From DAOUEX01 sp034430235 (lineage in GTDB: Bacteria; Chloroflexota; Anaerolineae; UBA2200): a stretch of 44,124 nucleotides of DNA. Position 1 is the first letter of the stretch. The number at the start of each line of letters is the position of its first letter. The stretch spans positions 1 to 44,124 of the forward strand of contig CAYZGO010000025.1 of NCBI GenBank assembly GCA_964478075.1, written 5' to 3'. The position numbers and the translations under genes are program-made. The notes under the pieces were generated by a model. The model did not search any database. It saw only the letters and a list, made by a program, of their open reading frames with translations, and was not told the origin of the DNA. Shown here piece after piece: positions 15,271-21,732 of this stretch.

Positions 15271-15396
15271 CCATCCTGATTTCCGGGAGTTCATGCGGTA
15301 CGTGAAGCCTCTTCCATCTTCTTGGTATACTCAACCTGGCACAGCCTCTCTGGTGCGCCTCGCGGCAGCCAACCTGCACTCGCCTTGCCGAGCGAC

Positions 15397-15425
15397 TTGA
15401 GTTTTCTTTGGTTTTGAGGTATCAT
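15397..15425 (+). promoter_or_regulatory. Probable rplI promoter
   Basis: TTGAGT (15397-15402), a 17-base spacer and TATCAT (15420-15425). The leader to the rplI GTG would be about 140 bases. Confidence 0.5.
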
Positions 15426-15573
15426 GTGGGCGGGTAAGACGCGCTCATGCCACGATTCAACTCTGCCTGGCGACACACGGAACACGCATCCATGGTATCA
15501 CAGCGCAGACGGAGTTGACTGGCTAAAGTTAGCGGTGGACGTGTTCCCCATCTTGGGCTAGAGGAGAAGCGCC

Positions 15574-16044
15574 GTGAAAGTCCTGTTGCTGAAGGACATC
15601 AAGAGGTTAGGGAAGGCAGGAGAGATCAAGAGGGTGGCGGACGGCTATGGCCGCAACTACCTGATACCGCGCGGCTTGGCGGTGTTGGCTAGGCCCGGTG
15701 CCACTGAGCGCATTGGGGTGCAGAAAGCCATTCAAGAGCAGCGCGAAGAGCGTATTCACGATGATGCTGCCGCCCTGGCGGAGCGGTTGTCCGAGGTAAC
15801 GGTGGCCTTCAAGGTCAAAGCGAGCGATAAGGGACGTTTGTACGGGTCCGTTACGTCCGCAGACATTGCTGGGGAGGTAGAGAAGCAGATCGGGCATTCT
15901 ATTGACAAGCGCAAGGTTATGTTGGATGAGCCTCTTCGTTTGCTGGGCACACACAAGGTTCCCATTCGGCTCATGTCTGATCTGGTCCCGGAGGTCACTG
16001 TGGTGGTGGAGACGGTGTCAGACTCCGAGTCAGAGGCGAAATAG
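15574..16044 (+). CDS. rplI: 50S ribosomal protein L9
   Basis: A 156-residue protein beginning at GTG with AGAGGAG upstream. The N-terminal domain has the L9 signature MKVLLLKDIKRLGKAGEI, then VADGYGRNYLIPRGLAV, and is followed by the long connecting helix and the C-terminal domain (GSVTSADIA, KRKVMLDEPLRLLGTH). L9 binds 23S rRNA domain V near the L1 stalk and helps keep the reading frame. In many bacteria rplI is cotranscribed with rpsF, ssb and rpsR. Here it stands alone, with ssb found 16 kb away on the other strand and neither rpsF nor rpsR in the window. Confidence 0.98.
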   Translation: MKVLLLKDIKRLGKAGEIKRVADGYGRNYLIPRGLAVLARPGATERIGVQKAIQEQREERIHDDAAALAERLSEVTVAFKVKASDKGRLYGSVTSADIAGEVEKQIGHSIDKRKVMLDEPLRLLGTHKVPIRLMSDLVPEVTVVVETVSDSESEAK

Positions 16045-16109
16045 GTATTGCCGTCAGCAGCCGTCTCGCTCGTGGGGCACTGTGCTGGCTGGTGAAAGGG
16101 GGGCGGGCT

Positions 16110-16475
16110 ATGGCGAATAATGATAGATCGATAGAGTCTCTTATCATCAGATATCTGATTGCTCGCACGCAGTGCAGCGGCTGTGGTCGGCGCTACGACC
16201 CTAAGGATGTGCACATCCAGGATCACCGGGGCGATATATGGCTGGCCTCTGTGACGTGTAAGCACTGTGGCCTGCAGGGGCTGATCATGGCAGTCATCAG
16301 AGCCCAAGATGCACAGGAGGTGGAGGCCATCTTCGAGTCTGACGCCGAGGAGTGGTCTGTCTTTCAACAAATGGGGCCCATCAGCAGTGACGAAGTGCTG
16401 GATTTGCACTGCTTTCTCGAGGAGTTCAGCGGGGACGTGGTGCAGTTGCTTGAAGAGGGCGACGGGCAGCCGTAG
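16110..16475 (+). CDS. Small zinc-ribbon protein, function unknown
   Basis: About 121 residues from the ATG at 16110, preceded by a GGGGGG-type RBS; the GTG at 16092 is a weaker alternative. A zinc-binding pair, CSGCGRRY near residue 23 and CKHCGLQG near residue 50, frames a short strand region (PKDVHIQDHRGDIWLASVT). The acidic C-terminal half (DEVLDLHCFLEEFSGDVVQLLEEGDG) looks helical. It follows rplI by 65 bases in the same direction and is probably cotranscribed. No named family is recognised; a nucleic-acid or ribosome-associated role is only a guess from zinc ribbon plus position. Confidence 0.7.
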   Translation: MANNDRSIESLIIRYLIARTQCSGCGRRYDPKDVHIQDHRGDIWLASVTCKHCGLQGLIMAVIRAQDAQEVEAIFESDAEEWSVFQQMGPISSDEVLDLHCFLEEFSGDVVQLLEEGDGQP

Positions 16476-16527
16476 GCCCAACTGTTTGTGGGAATTGTCT
16501 GGATAAGATCACAGTAGGTGAATTGCG

Positions 16528-16728
16528 ATGACTACATTCAAAGAACGCTACGTAGTGGATGAGAAAGGGGAACGCCTTGGCGTGCTCTTGGACATAGCAG
16601 AGTACGGCAAACTCCTGGAAGAACTGGACGAACTGGAGTCCATTCGTGCCTTTGACGCCGCCAAGGCCTCCAGCGATGAAGTCATTCCGTTCGAGCAAGC
16701 GGTTGCTGAGATTGAACAAGGTCGTTAA
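16528..16728 (+). CDS. Antitoxin of a RelE-type toxin-antitoxin pair
   Basis: A 66-residue acidic protein (MTTFKERYVVDEKGERLGVLLDI, then EYGKLLEELDELESIRAFDAA, ending VAEIEQGR). The N-terminal half resembles Phd/RelB-like antitoxins with a short DNA-binding strand-helix. The C-terminal helix, rich in Glu and Asp, would wrap the toxin. Its stop overlaps the toxin start (TAATG). Type II antitoxins neutralise the toxin and usually repress the shared promoter. Confidence 0.85.
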   Translation: MTTFKERYVVDEKGERLGVLLDIAEYGKLLEELDELESIRAFDAAKASSDEVIPFEQAVAEIEQGR

Positions 16729-16982
16729 TGAGTTACACCATCTCTATCCTGCGACGTGCTCAGAAGGAGTTGGCTCAGTTACCCAGTGGGGCCTACGAAC
16801 GAGTCCGTGACGCTATTCGTGCTCTTGCACAAGCCCCAAGACCATCTGGTTGCCTCAAGTTGGCTGGCCGTGAGGGATGGCGTATCCGAATAGGTAATTA
16901 CCGCGTGGTTTATGAGATTGACGACAAACGCCGAGTCGTGACCATCCTTCACGTTGCTCATCGCCGTGACGTGTACCGCTGA
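16728..16982 (+). CDS. RelE/ParE-superfamily toxin
   Basis: An 84-residue basic protein. The sequence SYTISILRRAQKELAQLP, GCLKLAGREGWRIRIGNYRVVYEID and VVTILHVAHRRDVYR has the RelE signature (helix pair, KL-G---R-R-G-YR--Y, and a C-terminal H-R-DVYR). Family members cleave mRNA on the ribosome. The Arg and Tyr residues used for catalysis or binding are present. It starts inside the antitoxin stop codon and is followed by a strong terminator. Confidence 0.93.
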   Translation: MSYTISILRRAQKELAQLPSGAYERVRDAIRALAQAPRPSGCLKLAGREGWRIRIGNYRVVYEIDDKRRVVTILHVAHRRDVYR

Positions 16983-17049
16983 ATGTCAGTCGGCTTCGGC
17001 AAACAATCGGCTGGGGCGGACATGCGTCGCCAGCCTTGAACGCTAGACG

Positions 17050-17086
17050 AAAGGGCCGCGCCAGCCGGACGTGGCCCTTTCTTATT
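17050..17086 (+). terminator. Intrinsic terminator after the toxin-antitoxin pair
   Basis: An 8-bp stem AAAGGGCC / GGCCCTTT (17050-17057 and 17073-17080), with a GC-rich interior, is followed by CTTATT. Confidence 0.8.
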
Positions 17087-17099
17087 GTACCGCCGGGGG

Positions 17100-17441
17100 C
17101 TACTTCTCCTCTTTCTCTGTCTTCTCCGCTTCGAATGGCCCTGGCCCCTCGTGCAGCATTGGGCGGGTCAAGGCCCCGATCAGAGAGGAGACACCGACCA
17201 GGATTAGAATGCCAGGCCAGAATACGTCGAAGTGGAAGAGGAAGAAAAACCCCACCAGCCAAATTCCACTTTGCAGGCCATACCAGCCGCGGCCCGCAGC
17301 TAACCCGGCGAGGATGGATGACAGGCCCAGCACAGCCAGTATGGCAGGGAAGAAATCAAGGTTTAGAAGGAAGATCAGGCCGATACCGATGAGCAGCAAT
17401 CCGCCGCTCAGAGTTCCGTACAGCGATCCTCGAGATTCCAT
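17100..17441 (-). CDS. LiaF/DUF5668-like small membrane protein
   Basis: A 113-residue protein with four short hydrophobic helices arranged as two pairs (GGLLLIGIGLIFLLNLDFF; AILAVLGLSSILAGLAAG; LVGFFFLFHFDVFWPGILILVGVSSLIGAL) and a Lys/Glu-rich tail (EAEKTEKEEK). The repeated pattern of Gly-rich helix, Asn/Asp-Phe turn and Trp-Pro-Ile-Leu helix matches the membrane domain found in LiaF-like and DUF5668 proteins, usually linked to envelope stress. It is isolated, facing the toxin-antitoxin terminator. The C-terminal LiaF beta domain is absent. A link to the nearby SPFH module is inference. Confidence 0.7.
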   Translation of the reverse strand: MESRGSLYGTLSGGLLLIGIGLIFLLNLDFFPAILAVLGLSSILAGLAAGRGWYGLQSGIWLVGFFFLFHFDVFWPGILILVGVSSLIGALTRPMLHEGPGPFEAEKTEKEEK

Positions 17442-17940
17442 GGAAAATGCCCCTTTCTGTAGTCACGCATTGCCTCTCACTTACACAAGCATACTGCCAA
17501 ACGGAGAGAACGGCAAGCGCTGCAGTGCCTGCGGGCACTCCTCAGCTTCAGCCGGGGGTTCAATCCTTGGCTAGACTGCGATAGCAGCTTCAGGCCCAGC
17601 ACAAGGTTGTCTGCGTCAACACTGTCTGCGAGTAACCTGTGAAATCCGTCATACTCCTCTATCATGTCCAGTGCTGCGCGCGAGACTCGTATCCTGCCTG
17701 TGAACCAGTCACAAGTCCCAATACGAACCGCAGAAAGGCAGGTGGCGATTTTTCTCTTCCTCGTAGTTCATGCCAGGCACCCTTATTGTGATGTGTTATG
17801 TATAGTGGCTTAACTGTCGCAGTGGAGTTTCAATCAAGAATCCACTCATTATGACGAATTCCGTACCCAGGCTTAATCTCAGCACACGCGGTTTCCACCC
17901 GAGGAACGTGAGCTCCGTGACGTCTCTTCTAAGAGAATCG

Positions 17941-17978
17941 GGGGTGACTTCCCCTGAAATGAGGGGGAAAATCACCCC
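17941..17978. terminator. Long hairpin downstream of the 18-21 kb cassette
   Basis: GGGGTGA-TT-CCCCT pairs with AGGGG-AA-TCACCCC around a GAAATG loop, an almost perfect 16-bp stem about 25 bases past the stop of the last cassette gene. No T-run follows. The rest of the 17442-18004 gap holds a short palindrome (TCTCTT-CT-AAGAGA, about 17925-17940) and short frames that I do not believe are genes. Confidence 0.5.
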
Positions 17979-18004
17979 GTAGGGTCGTGCCGCATTTGCC
18001 TCTC

Positions 18005-19333
18005 CTATCCCATCATTCCCCCACCACCACGGTCCTTATAGGCATAAGACTCTGTCCAGCTTGTCCGTCCCTTGATTGATGTTGATTTTGGTGGATCGAG
18101 CGCTCGGAAGCTTGGTGCTTTGGGCTGACAGGCTCGCTCCAGAATGCAAACACCGTCGAACACTTTGAGCAAATTGCTGTCCTTCAGAAGAAGGCGCCCC
18201 TCTTCTCGCGGCAAGTCCGCACTGTCTATTTGGCATGGAAGGAACCGTGCATGGGCGTGTGCACGCACACGGTTACCGGCCCTGCGACATATGCGACAAT
18301 TCGTCAATTGCCCACCGAAGTGATAGAATGTGTGTCCATGTTCGCACACGTACTGCACAAGCCTTTCACGGCAATACTCGCGTCCAATGCGATAGAGCAA
18401 GAAATCCATCTGGCACGGCGACAAGGGCGCAGTGGCAGGGTCAATGTGCTGCCATTCTTCCCATACCGTTCGCCAGGCGCTGGCACTCATCTCGTCAATG
18501 TACTCGTACTGGTAGCAGAAAAGGTCCAGAAAGCTGGAAAGCAGAGGGATATCTGTCTGCAAAATGCGACTGCGCAGGGCAAGCTTCATCGTGTTTCTGT
18601 CACTGGATACGTCAATTCTATCAAATTGCTGAAGCTCAGGCCATACGTGCAGCTCAATCATATCTCGAACGAACATGTTTGCTTTCTTGAAGCCGTAGCC
18701 CATGTTGGGCGTATTGAGCAGCGCAGCACGAATTCGAACGGCATCGTTGCCAAAGTGTTGAGCAATCTCGAAGGCTGTGATGCCGCTGTCCAGTAGAAAC
18801 CCAGCGCCGTTGCGGGCGAAATCCACCCGCTTCTCAATTTGGGAGAGACGGGTCATTCCCATGAACTTGAGAAAACCCGTCGGGTCGTCCGCAATCTCCT
18901 GGGCATCGAAACGAGTGGGGTCATCCAGATACTTGCTGAACTGATTCTCCGGAGGTTCGCGAAAATCCTGATTGGCTGTAAAGAAGCGTACCTGGGCGAT
19001 AGCCCGTGGACTCAGGTCATGAGTCTCATGGGTGAGGCTCAAGATGGTACTGCCATACGTTTGGATTGCGTTGCTGAGCGACTGCGCTACCGAGCGCGCC
19101 TGTATCCGGTCAATGCGAGCGTTTAAAGGTTCTTTTTTTGTGGGCTGGTCTTCTTCCAGGCGTCGGTAGTACCATTGACTGTTGTATTCGTCTTCCTCCC
19201 AGTCCTCATACCAATCACTTGGAAGGGCATTCCAACACTCTTCACAGACGGCGGCTTTGTTCAATGGTCGAAGATTGTCACACTCCACACAGTAACCAGG
19301 GGCCTCGCGCCAATTTTCATCTTTCCAGCCCAT
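18005..19333 (-). CDS. Zinc-finger protein with helix-hairpin-helix (DNA glycosylase-like) core
   Basis: A 442-residue protein of no family I can name. An N-terminal CxxC-x11-CxxC zinc finger (Cys15, 18, 30, 33) is followed by an acidic Trp/Tyr-rich stretch and a helical middle. Around residues 205-250 the sequence LLNTPNMGYGFKKANMFVRD has the helix-hairpin-helix form G-x-K-x-A. It is followed by FDRIDVSSDRNTMKLALR, which sits where HhH-GPD glycosylases have their catalytic Asp strand. If homologous, a Lys in GFKKA and the Asp in IDV would be catalytic. A C-terminal CxxC-type cluster (NCRICRRAG) follows. It begins three bases after the winged-helix nuclease-like gene, so the two are cotranscribed. 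A modified-base excision role is inference. Confidence 0.6.
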   Translation of the reverse strand: MGWKDENWREAPGYCVECDNLRPLNKAAVCEECWNALPSDWYEDWEEDEYNSQWYYRRLEEDQPTKKEPLNARIDRIQARSVAQSLSNAIQTYGSTILSLTHETHDLSPRAIAQVRFFTANQDFREPPENQFSKYLDDPTRFDAQEIADDPTGFLKFMGMTRLSQIEKRVDFARNGAGFLLDSGITAFEIAQHFGNDAVRIRAALLNTPNMGYGFKKANMFVRDMIELHVWPELQQFDRIDVSSDRNTMKLALRSRILQTDIPLLSSFLDLFCYQYEYIDEMSASAWRTVWEEWQHIDPATAPLSPCQMDFLLYRIGREYCRERLVQYVCEHGHTFYHFGGQLTNCRICRRAGNRVRAHAHARFLPCQIDSADLPREEGRLLLKDSNLLKVFDGVCILERACQPKAPSFRALDPPKSTSIKGRTSWTESYAYKDRGGGGMMG

Positions 19334-19336
19334 TTC

Positions 19337-20122
19337 TTATACCTTCCTGTATCGTTCAATCAGTCCGAAATTCTTCCGCTCTATCTCATGCTGTATCGCA
19401 GCGTTGTAGATATCTTGTAACTGCTCATAGAGCCGAAAGGTAAATCTATCCCGATAGCTTCTAAAAGGTGTTTGATTAACAAAGCGATCGAAGAGACGGC
19501 GCTCATCTTCACTGGGACCTATAACAAAGAGGTGAACCAGGAACCTTCTCGGAATCTTTAGTAACCTATCCAAGCCATCTCGTACCCTCGTCGTGTGCTC
19601 CACCTCGAAAGCGTAGACAGGAAAAAGGCCGTAGTCATCTTCATCGAACCACAAGACATCTATCTCTCTGATCTTTGACAAGTTCGGACCATGAAAGATG
19701 TCAGTGCAGTCTTTGATAGTCACGAAATCCCCCAGTTTTTTGTCTTGGAAGTCCCTGACAGTTTGGTCATGTGCAGGTACAAACGTTTCATAACTATAGG
19801 TGCTGCCAAGTGTGACTAACATTCCTTGAGCAATTCCATGGTTTATCTCGGTGTCTTCGGAATCAATGGTCTGGGATTGAGGTTGCGGAGTTTTCAGTTC
19901 TACTAACCTATAGATTCCGCTGCGATCTGGAGGAACTGGTTCGAATATCTTGTATTGTCGTACAACACGTCTTATCGTGTCACGCCAAGTAGGATTTGTT
20001 GCAGTCTTGGGATGTCCTTCTACCCGTTCATTGATTTCGGACAGGTGGGCTTGACCTCCCAATTCCCGTAGAGCATCAGCAACAACGTCCTTCCAGGTTA
20101 GTTTTCCGCTTCGCATTTGCAT
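19337..20122 (-). CDS. Winged-helix protein with PD-(D/E)XK-like nuclease domain
   Basis: About 261 residues from the ATG at 20122, chosen for its GAGGGAG ribosome site. The ATG at 20173, overlapping the HNH gene stop, is the alternative. The N-terminal domain (LTWKDVVADALRELGGQAHLSEI, TWRDTIRRVVRQYKIF, SGIYRLVEL) is a HARE-type winged helix as found in restriction enzymes. The C-terminal domain has the order REIDVLWF...YAFEVEHTTRVRDGLDRL, which suits a PD-(D/E)XK core with Asp in the first motif and Glu-x-Glu-His in the second. A strand-helix follows (RRFLVHLFVIGPSEDERRLF). The role would be DNA cleavage or recognition in the cassette. Exact family unknown. Confidence 0.65.
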   Translation of the reverse strand: MQMRSGKLTWKDVVADALRELGGQAHLSEINERVEGHPKTATNPTWRDTIRRVVRQYKIFEPVPPDRSGIYRLVELKTPQPQSQTIDSEDTEINHGIAQGMLVTLGSTYSYETFVPAHDQTVRDFQDKKLGDFVTIKDCTDIFHGPNLSKIREIDVLWFDEDDYGLFPVYAFEVEHTTRVRDGLDRLLKIPRRFLVHLFVIGPSEDERRLFDRFVNQTPFRSYRDRFTFRLYEQLQDIYNAAIQHEIERKNFGLIERYRKV

Positions 20123-20165
20123 TATTCTCCCTCGGTTCGGCGCGATGTGCTTTGACTTGCCAGAG

Positions 20166-21035
20166 TTACTCATCGGTAGGTGATAATGCTGGCCACGGCA
20201 GTCGAATTTCAAACTCCTTGCCATTGAGTTTCCCACGTATATATTCCGCTGTTTGTTCAGCAATCTCAAGATCACCGTAGTCAATCTCCTTGTGATGATT
20301 GGGGCACAGCACAAGGAGATTACCAAGGACACTCCGGCCACCCTTGCGCAAAGGCTGGATGTGAGCAACCTCAACATAGAATCCGCCATCCCGCTTGGGT
20401 ATTCTCACGCCACAGCCGGGAAACTGGCAACGGAAGTCATAAAGCTCTTTGAGAGCCTTCACCAGCTGAGTGTCACGGCGCACAGTATTTGAAACTACGG
20501 AGCGAACTCGCTCAGGAGAAACTTCAGCCATCTCGTCATTCAGTTGGTGCAATCTTTCCAATAAAGTGCCTTTCGGGACGATTTCGTCCAGTGTTACATC
20601 GTCCACAAGTGGTGATTGAGATAGCCATTGTATGGCAGTTTCATCATCAACGCGAAGCCAGCCTTGCCTAGGGAACCGCAAGTCGTCAGGCTTAGGCAGG
20701 CTTACCCTCTGAAGAGGTATAACCTTCCAGGCAAGACAATAGCCCTGGTCTGGACCCTCTACGAAGTAAGGCTGAGCTGGGTCAAAGTCGCCAAACCTTG
20801 ATACAAGTCTGTGTAGTGCGGCATTCTTGCTATCATAAGGGAATCTGTCCAAGTGTGTAACGCGAGACTTCCACACTATGCGCTTGCTCAGTGACTCGTG
20901 CCAGTAGAGAAGATCACCGATCACAAGCTCTCTATAGGGCCACAGCTTGATGCGCCATAAATTGAACCAAAAGCCGTCTGCAAACTCCTCGGCGGATTCC
21001 GGAAGTGCAAACCCTCGACTCGTTATGTACTCCAT
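20166..21035 (-). CDS. HNH endonuclease with PUA/EVE-like N-terminal domain
   Basis: About 289 residues from the ATG at 21035 (GAGG eight bases upstream). The longer frame to 21203 overlaps another small gene and has no RBS. The N-terminal half contains ELVIGDLLYWHESLSKRIVWKSRVTHLD and later YCLAWKVIPLQRVSLPKPDDL, a layout like PUA-fold EVE/ASCH domains that bind flipped modified bases. The C-terminal HNH domain carries CQFPGC, then VEVAHIQPLRKGG and NLLVLCPNHHKEID, giving the His-Asn-His motif plus structural cysteines. EVE/PUA-HNH fusions are known as modification-dependent restriction enzymes. All HNH residues are present, so it is probably active. It is followed, with slight overlap or 43 bp, by the PD-(D/E)XK-like gene. 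Confidence 0.8.
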   Translation of the reverse strand: MEYITSRGFALPESAEEFADGFWFNLWRIKLWPYRELVIGDLLYWHESLSKRIVWKSRVTHLDRFPYDSKNAALHRLVSRFGDFDPAQPYFVEGPDQGYCLAWKVIPLQRVSLPKPDDLRFPRQGWLRVDDETAIQWLSQSPLVDDVTLDEIVPKGTLLERLHQLNDEMAEVSPERVRSVVSNTVRRDTQLVKALKELYDFRCQFPGCGVRIPKRDGGFYVEVAHIQPLRKGGRSVLGNLLVLCPNHHKEIDYGDLEIAEQTAEYIRGKLNGKEFEIRLPWPALSPTDE

Positions 21036-21069
21036 TTTTTGACCTCGCAAAACTGGGCCAGCATTTGGC

Positions 21070-21267
21070 CTAACGGGGCGCTGGGTTGGCGAAGTCCCGC
21101 CTGGGGCACAGCAACCACAGACGGGTGGGTTCCGTTTTGCGCAGGGCATCTTCGCCATGTGCCTCACAAATGTGTGAACCGAGGTTGTCACCAAAGTGCT
21201 CATTGCACAGTGGACACCGCTGTTGCTCTTGCAGTTCCGCAGCAGGACTTGGTTTATCTATTGCCAA
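21070..21267 (-). CDS. Small zinc-finger protein at the head of the cassette
   Basis: A 65-residue frame from a TTG at 21267 that follows a perfect AAGGAGG with a 7-base spacer, which decides the start. The centre reads RCPLCNEHFGDNLGSHICEAHG: CxxC-x10-HxCxxH, a plausible zinc site. The rest is polar with a basic C-terminus. The frame is open further upstream, but that part overlaps the recombinase relic and tRNA-Sec on the opposite or same strand and is not credible. It ends 34 bases before the HNH gene and is likely cotranscribed with it. Function unknown; it may assist DNA recognition by the nucleases. Confidence 0.55.
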   Translation of the reverse strand: MAIDKPSPAAELQEQQRCPLCNEHFGDNLGSHICEAHGEDALRKTEPTRLWLLCPRRDFANPAPR

Positions 21268-21269
21268 GA

Positions 21270-21395
21270 TTGTTCCTCCTTGCGCTCTCCCACGGCTTTG
21301 CCATCCACCTGCTGAAATCTGGCGTGGACTTGCACCATATTGCGCGGGCAAACATTCACAGCCCGCTCGATAGCCTGTTTGGGCAGAAGATATGA
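21270..21395 (+). pseudogene. C-terminal relic of a tyrosine recombinase (integrase)
   Basis: On the plus strand, LSHGFAIHLLKSGVDLHHIARANIHSPLDS matches in pieces the RHxxA-THLLxxGVDLxxIxxxLGHSSLxxT box of Xer/phage integrases. The catalytic Arg of the box is Ser here. The His near the end aligns with the GHSS His, and the tyrosine nucleophile and all N-terminal parts are missing. It ends 22 bases from the 3' end of tRNA-Sec, the standard place for an integrase of an element inserted in a tRNA gene. Confidence 0.6.
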
Positions 21396-21416
21396 GGTCG
21401 AGAAAGGGGTTATTTA

Positions 21417-21513
21417 CGGGAGTGGATGGGAGTCGAACCCACCAAGGCCGCTTCTGCAGCACCCCTCAAACGGTTTTGAAGACCGCGGAGCCCACCGGGA
21501 CTCAACCACCCCC
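21417..21513 (-). tRNA. selC: tRNA-Sec (anticodon UCA)
   Basis: A 97-base tRNA. The 8-bp acceptor stem GGGGGTGG / CCACTCCC is followed by discriminator G. The D-arm is long, and the anticodon loop CTTCAAA carries TCA (21477-21479 on the opposite strand). The long variable arm contains GGGTGCTGCAGAAGCGGCC, and the T-arm reads GTGGG-TTCGACT-CCCAT. The 8-bp acceptor plus 5-bp T-stem and UCA anticodon are diagnostic of bacterial selenocysteine tRNA. CCA is not encoded. It implies selA, selB and selD elsewhere in the genome. Confidence 0.95.
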
Positions 21514-21525
21514 ACGTACAGCTAT

Positions 21526-21554
21526 AGGATACTCGCTTTTGCCAGATTGGTCAA
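21526..21554 (-). promoter_or_regulatory. selC promoter
   Basis: On the minus strand: TTGACC (21549-21554), 17-base spacer, TATCCT (21526-21531). The start would lie about six bases before the tRNA 5' end. Confidence 0.65.
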
Positions 21555-21627
21555 ACGATTTGATTCTAGCCCAAAATTGTCCCCATTTCAAGTTGTATTG
21601 CACCACAGATGTGGCTAGAGCGCAGAA

Positions 21628-21731
21628 GTAGGGGCGAGGCATTTCTACCCAGTAAACACGCAATGCAACTAATGCATACCTGGCTGACCTTAGACTGGAG
21701 CGGAGCTTGCCAGAAAATGCCTCGCCCCTAC
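21628..21731. mobile_element. 104-bp MITE-like element with 17-bp perfect inverted ends
   Basis: GTAGGGGCGAGGCATTT (21628-21644) is repeated exactly inverted at 21715-21731. The ~70 bp between has no coding frame and includes further short complementarity. It sits between selC and the DUF429 stop codon, which begins two bases after the right end. GTAGGGGC-ended miniature elements of this form are common in Chloroflexota genomes by my recollection. No transposase is nearby, so it would move in trans. Flanking target duplications are not obvious. Confidence 0.7.
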
Positions 21732-21732
21732 A

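Noticed and set aside
14891..15379. 162-residue minus-strand frame before rplI
   Set aside because: It is the antisense of the DUF2723 relic, with no RBS and low-complexity composition.
17477..17665. 62-residue minus-strand frame MIEEYDGFHRLL...
   Set aside because: No RBS, an Arg/Cys-rich degenerate end and no recognisable family. It could be a relic but I cannot support it.
20166..21203. Longer HNH protein from 21203
   Set aside because: The extra 56 residues overlap the small zinc-finger gene and lack an RBS. The ATG at 21035 has GAGG.
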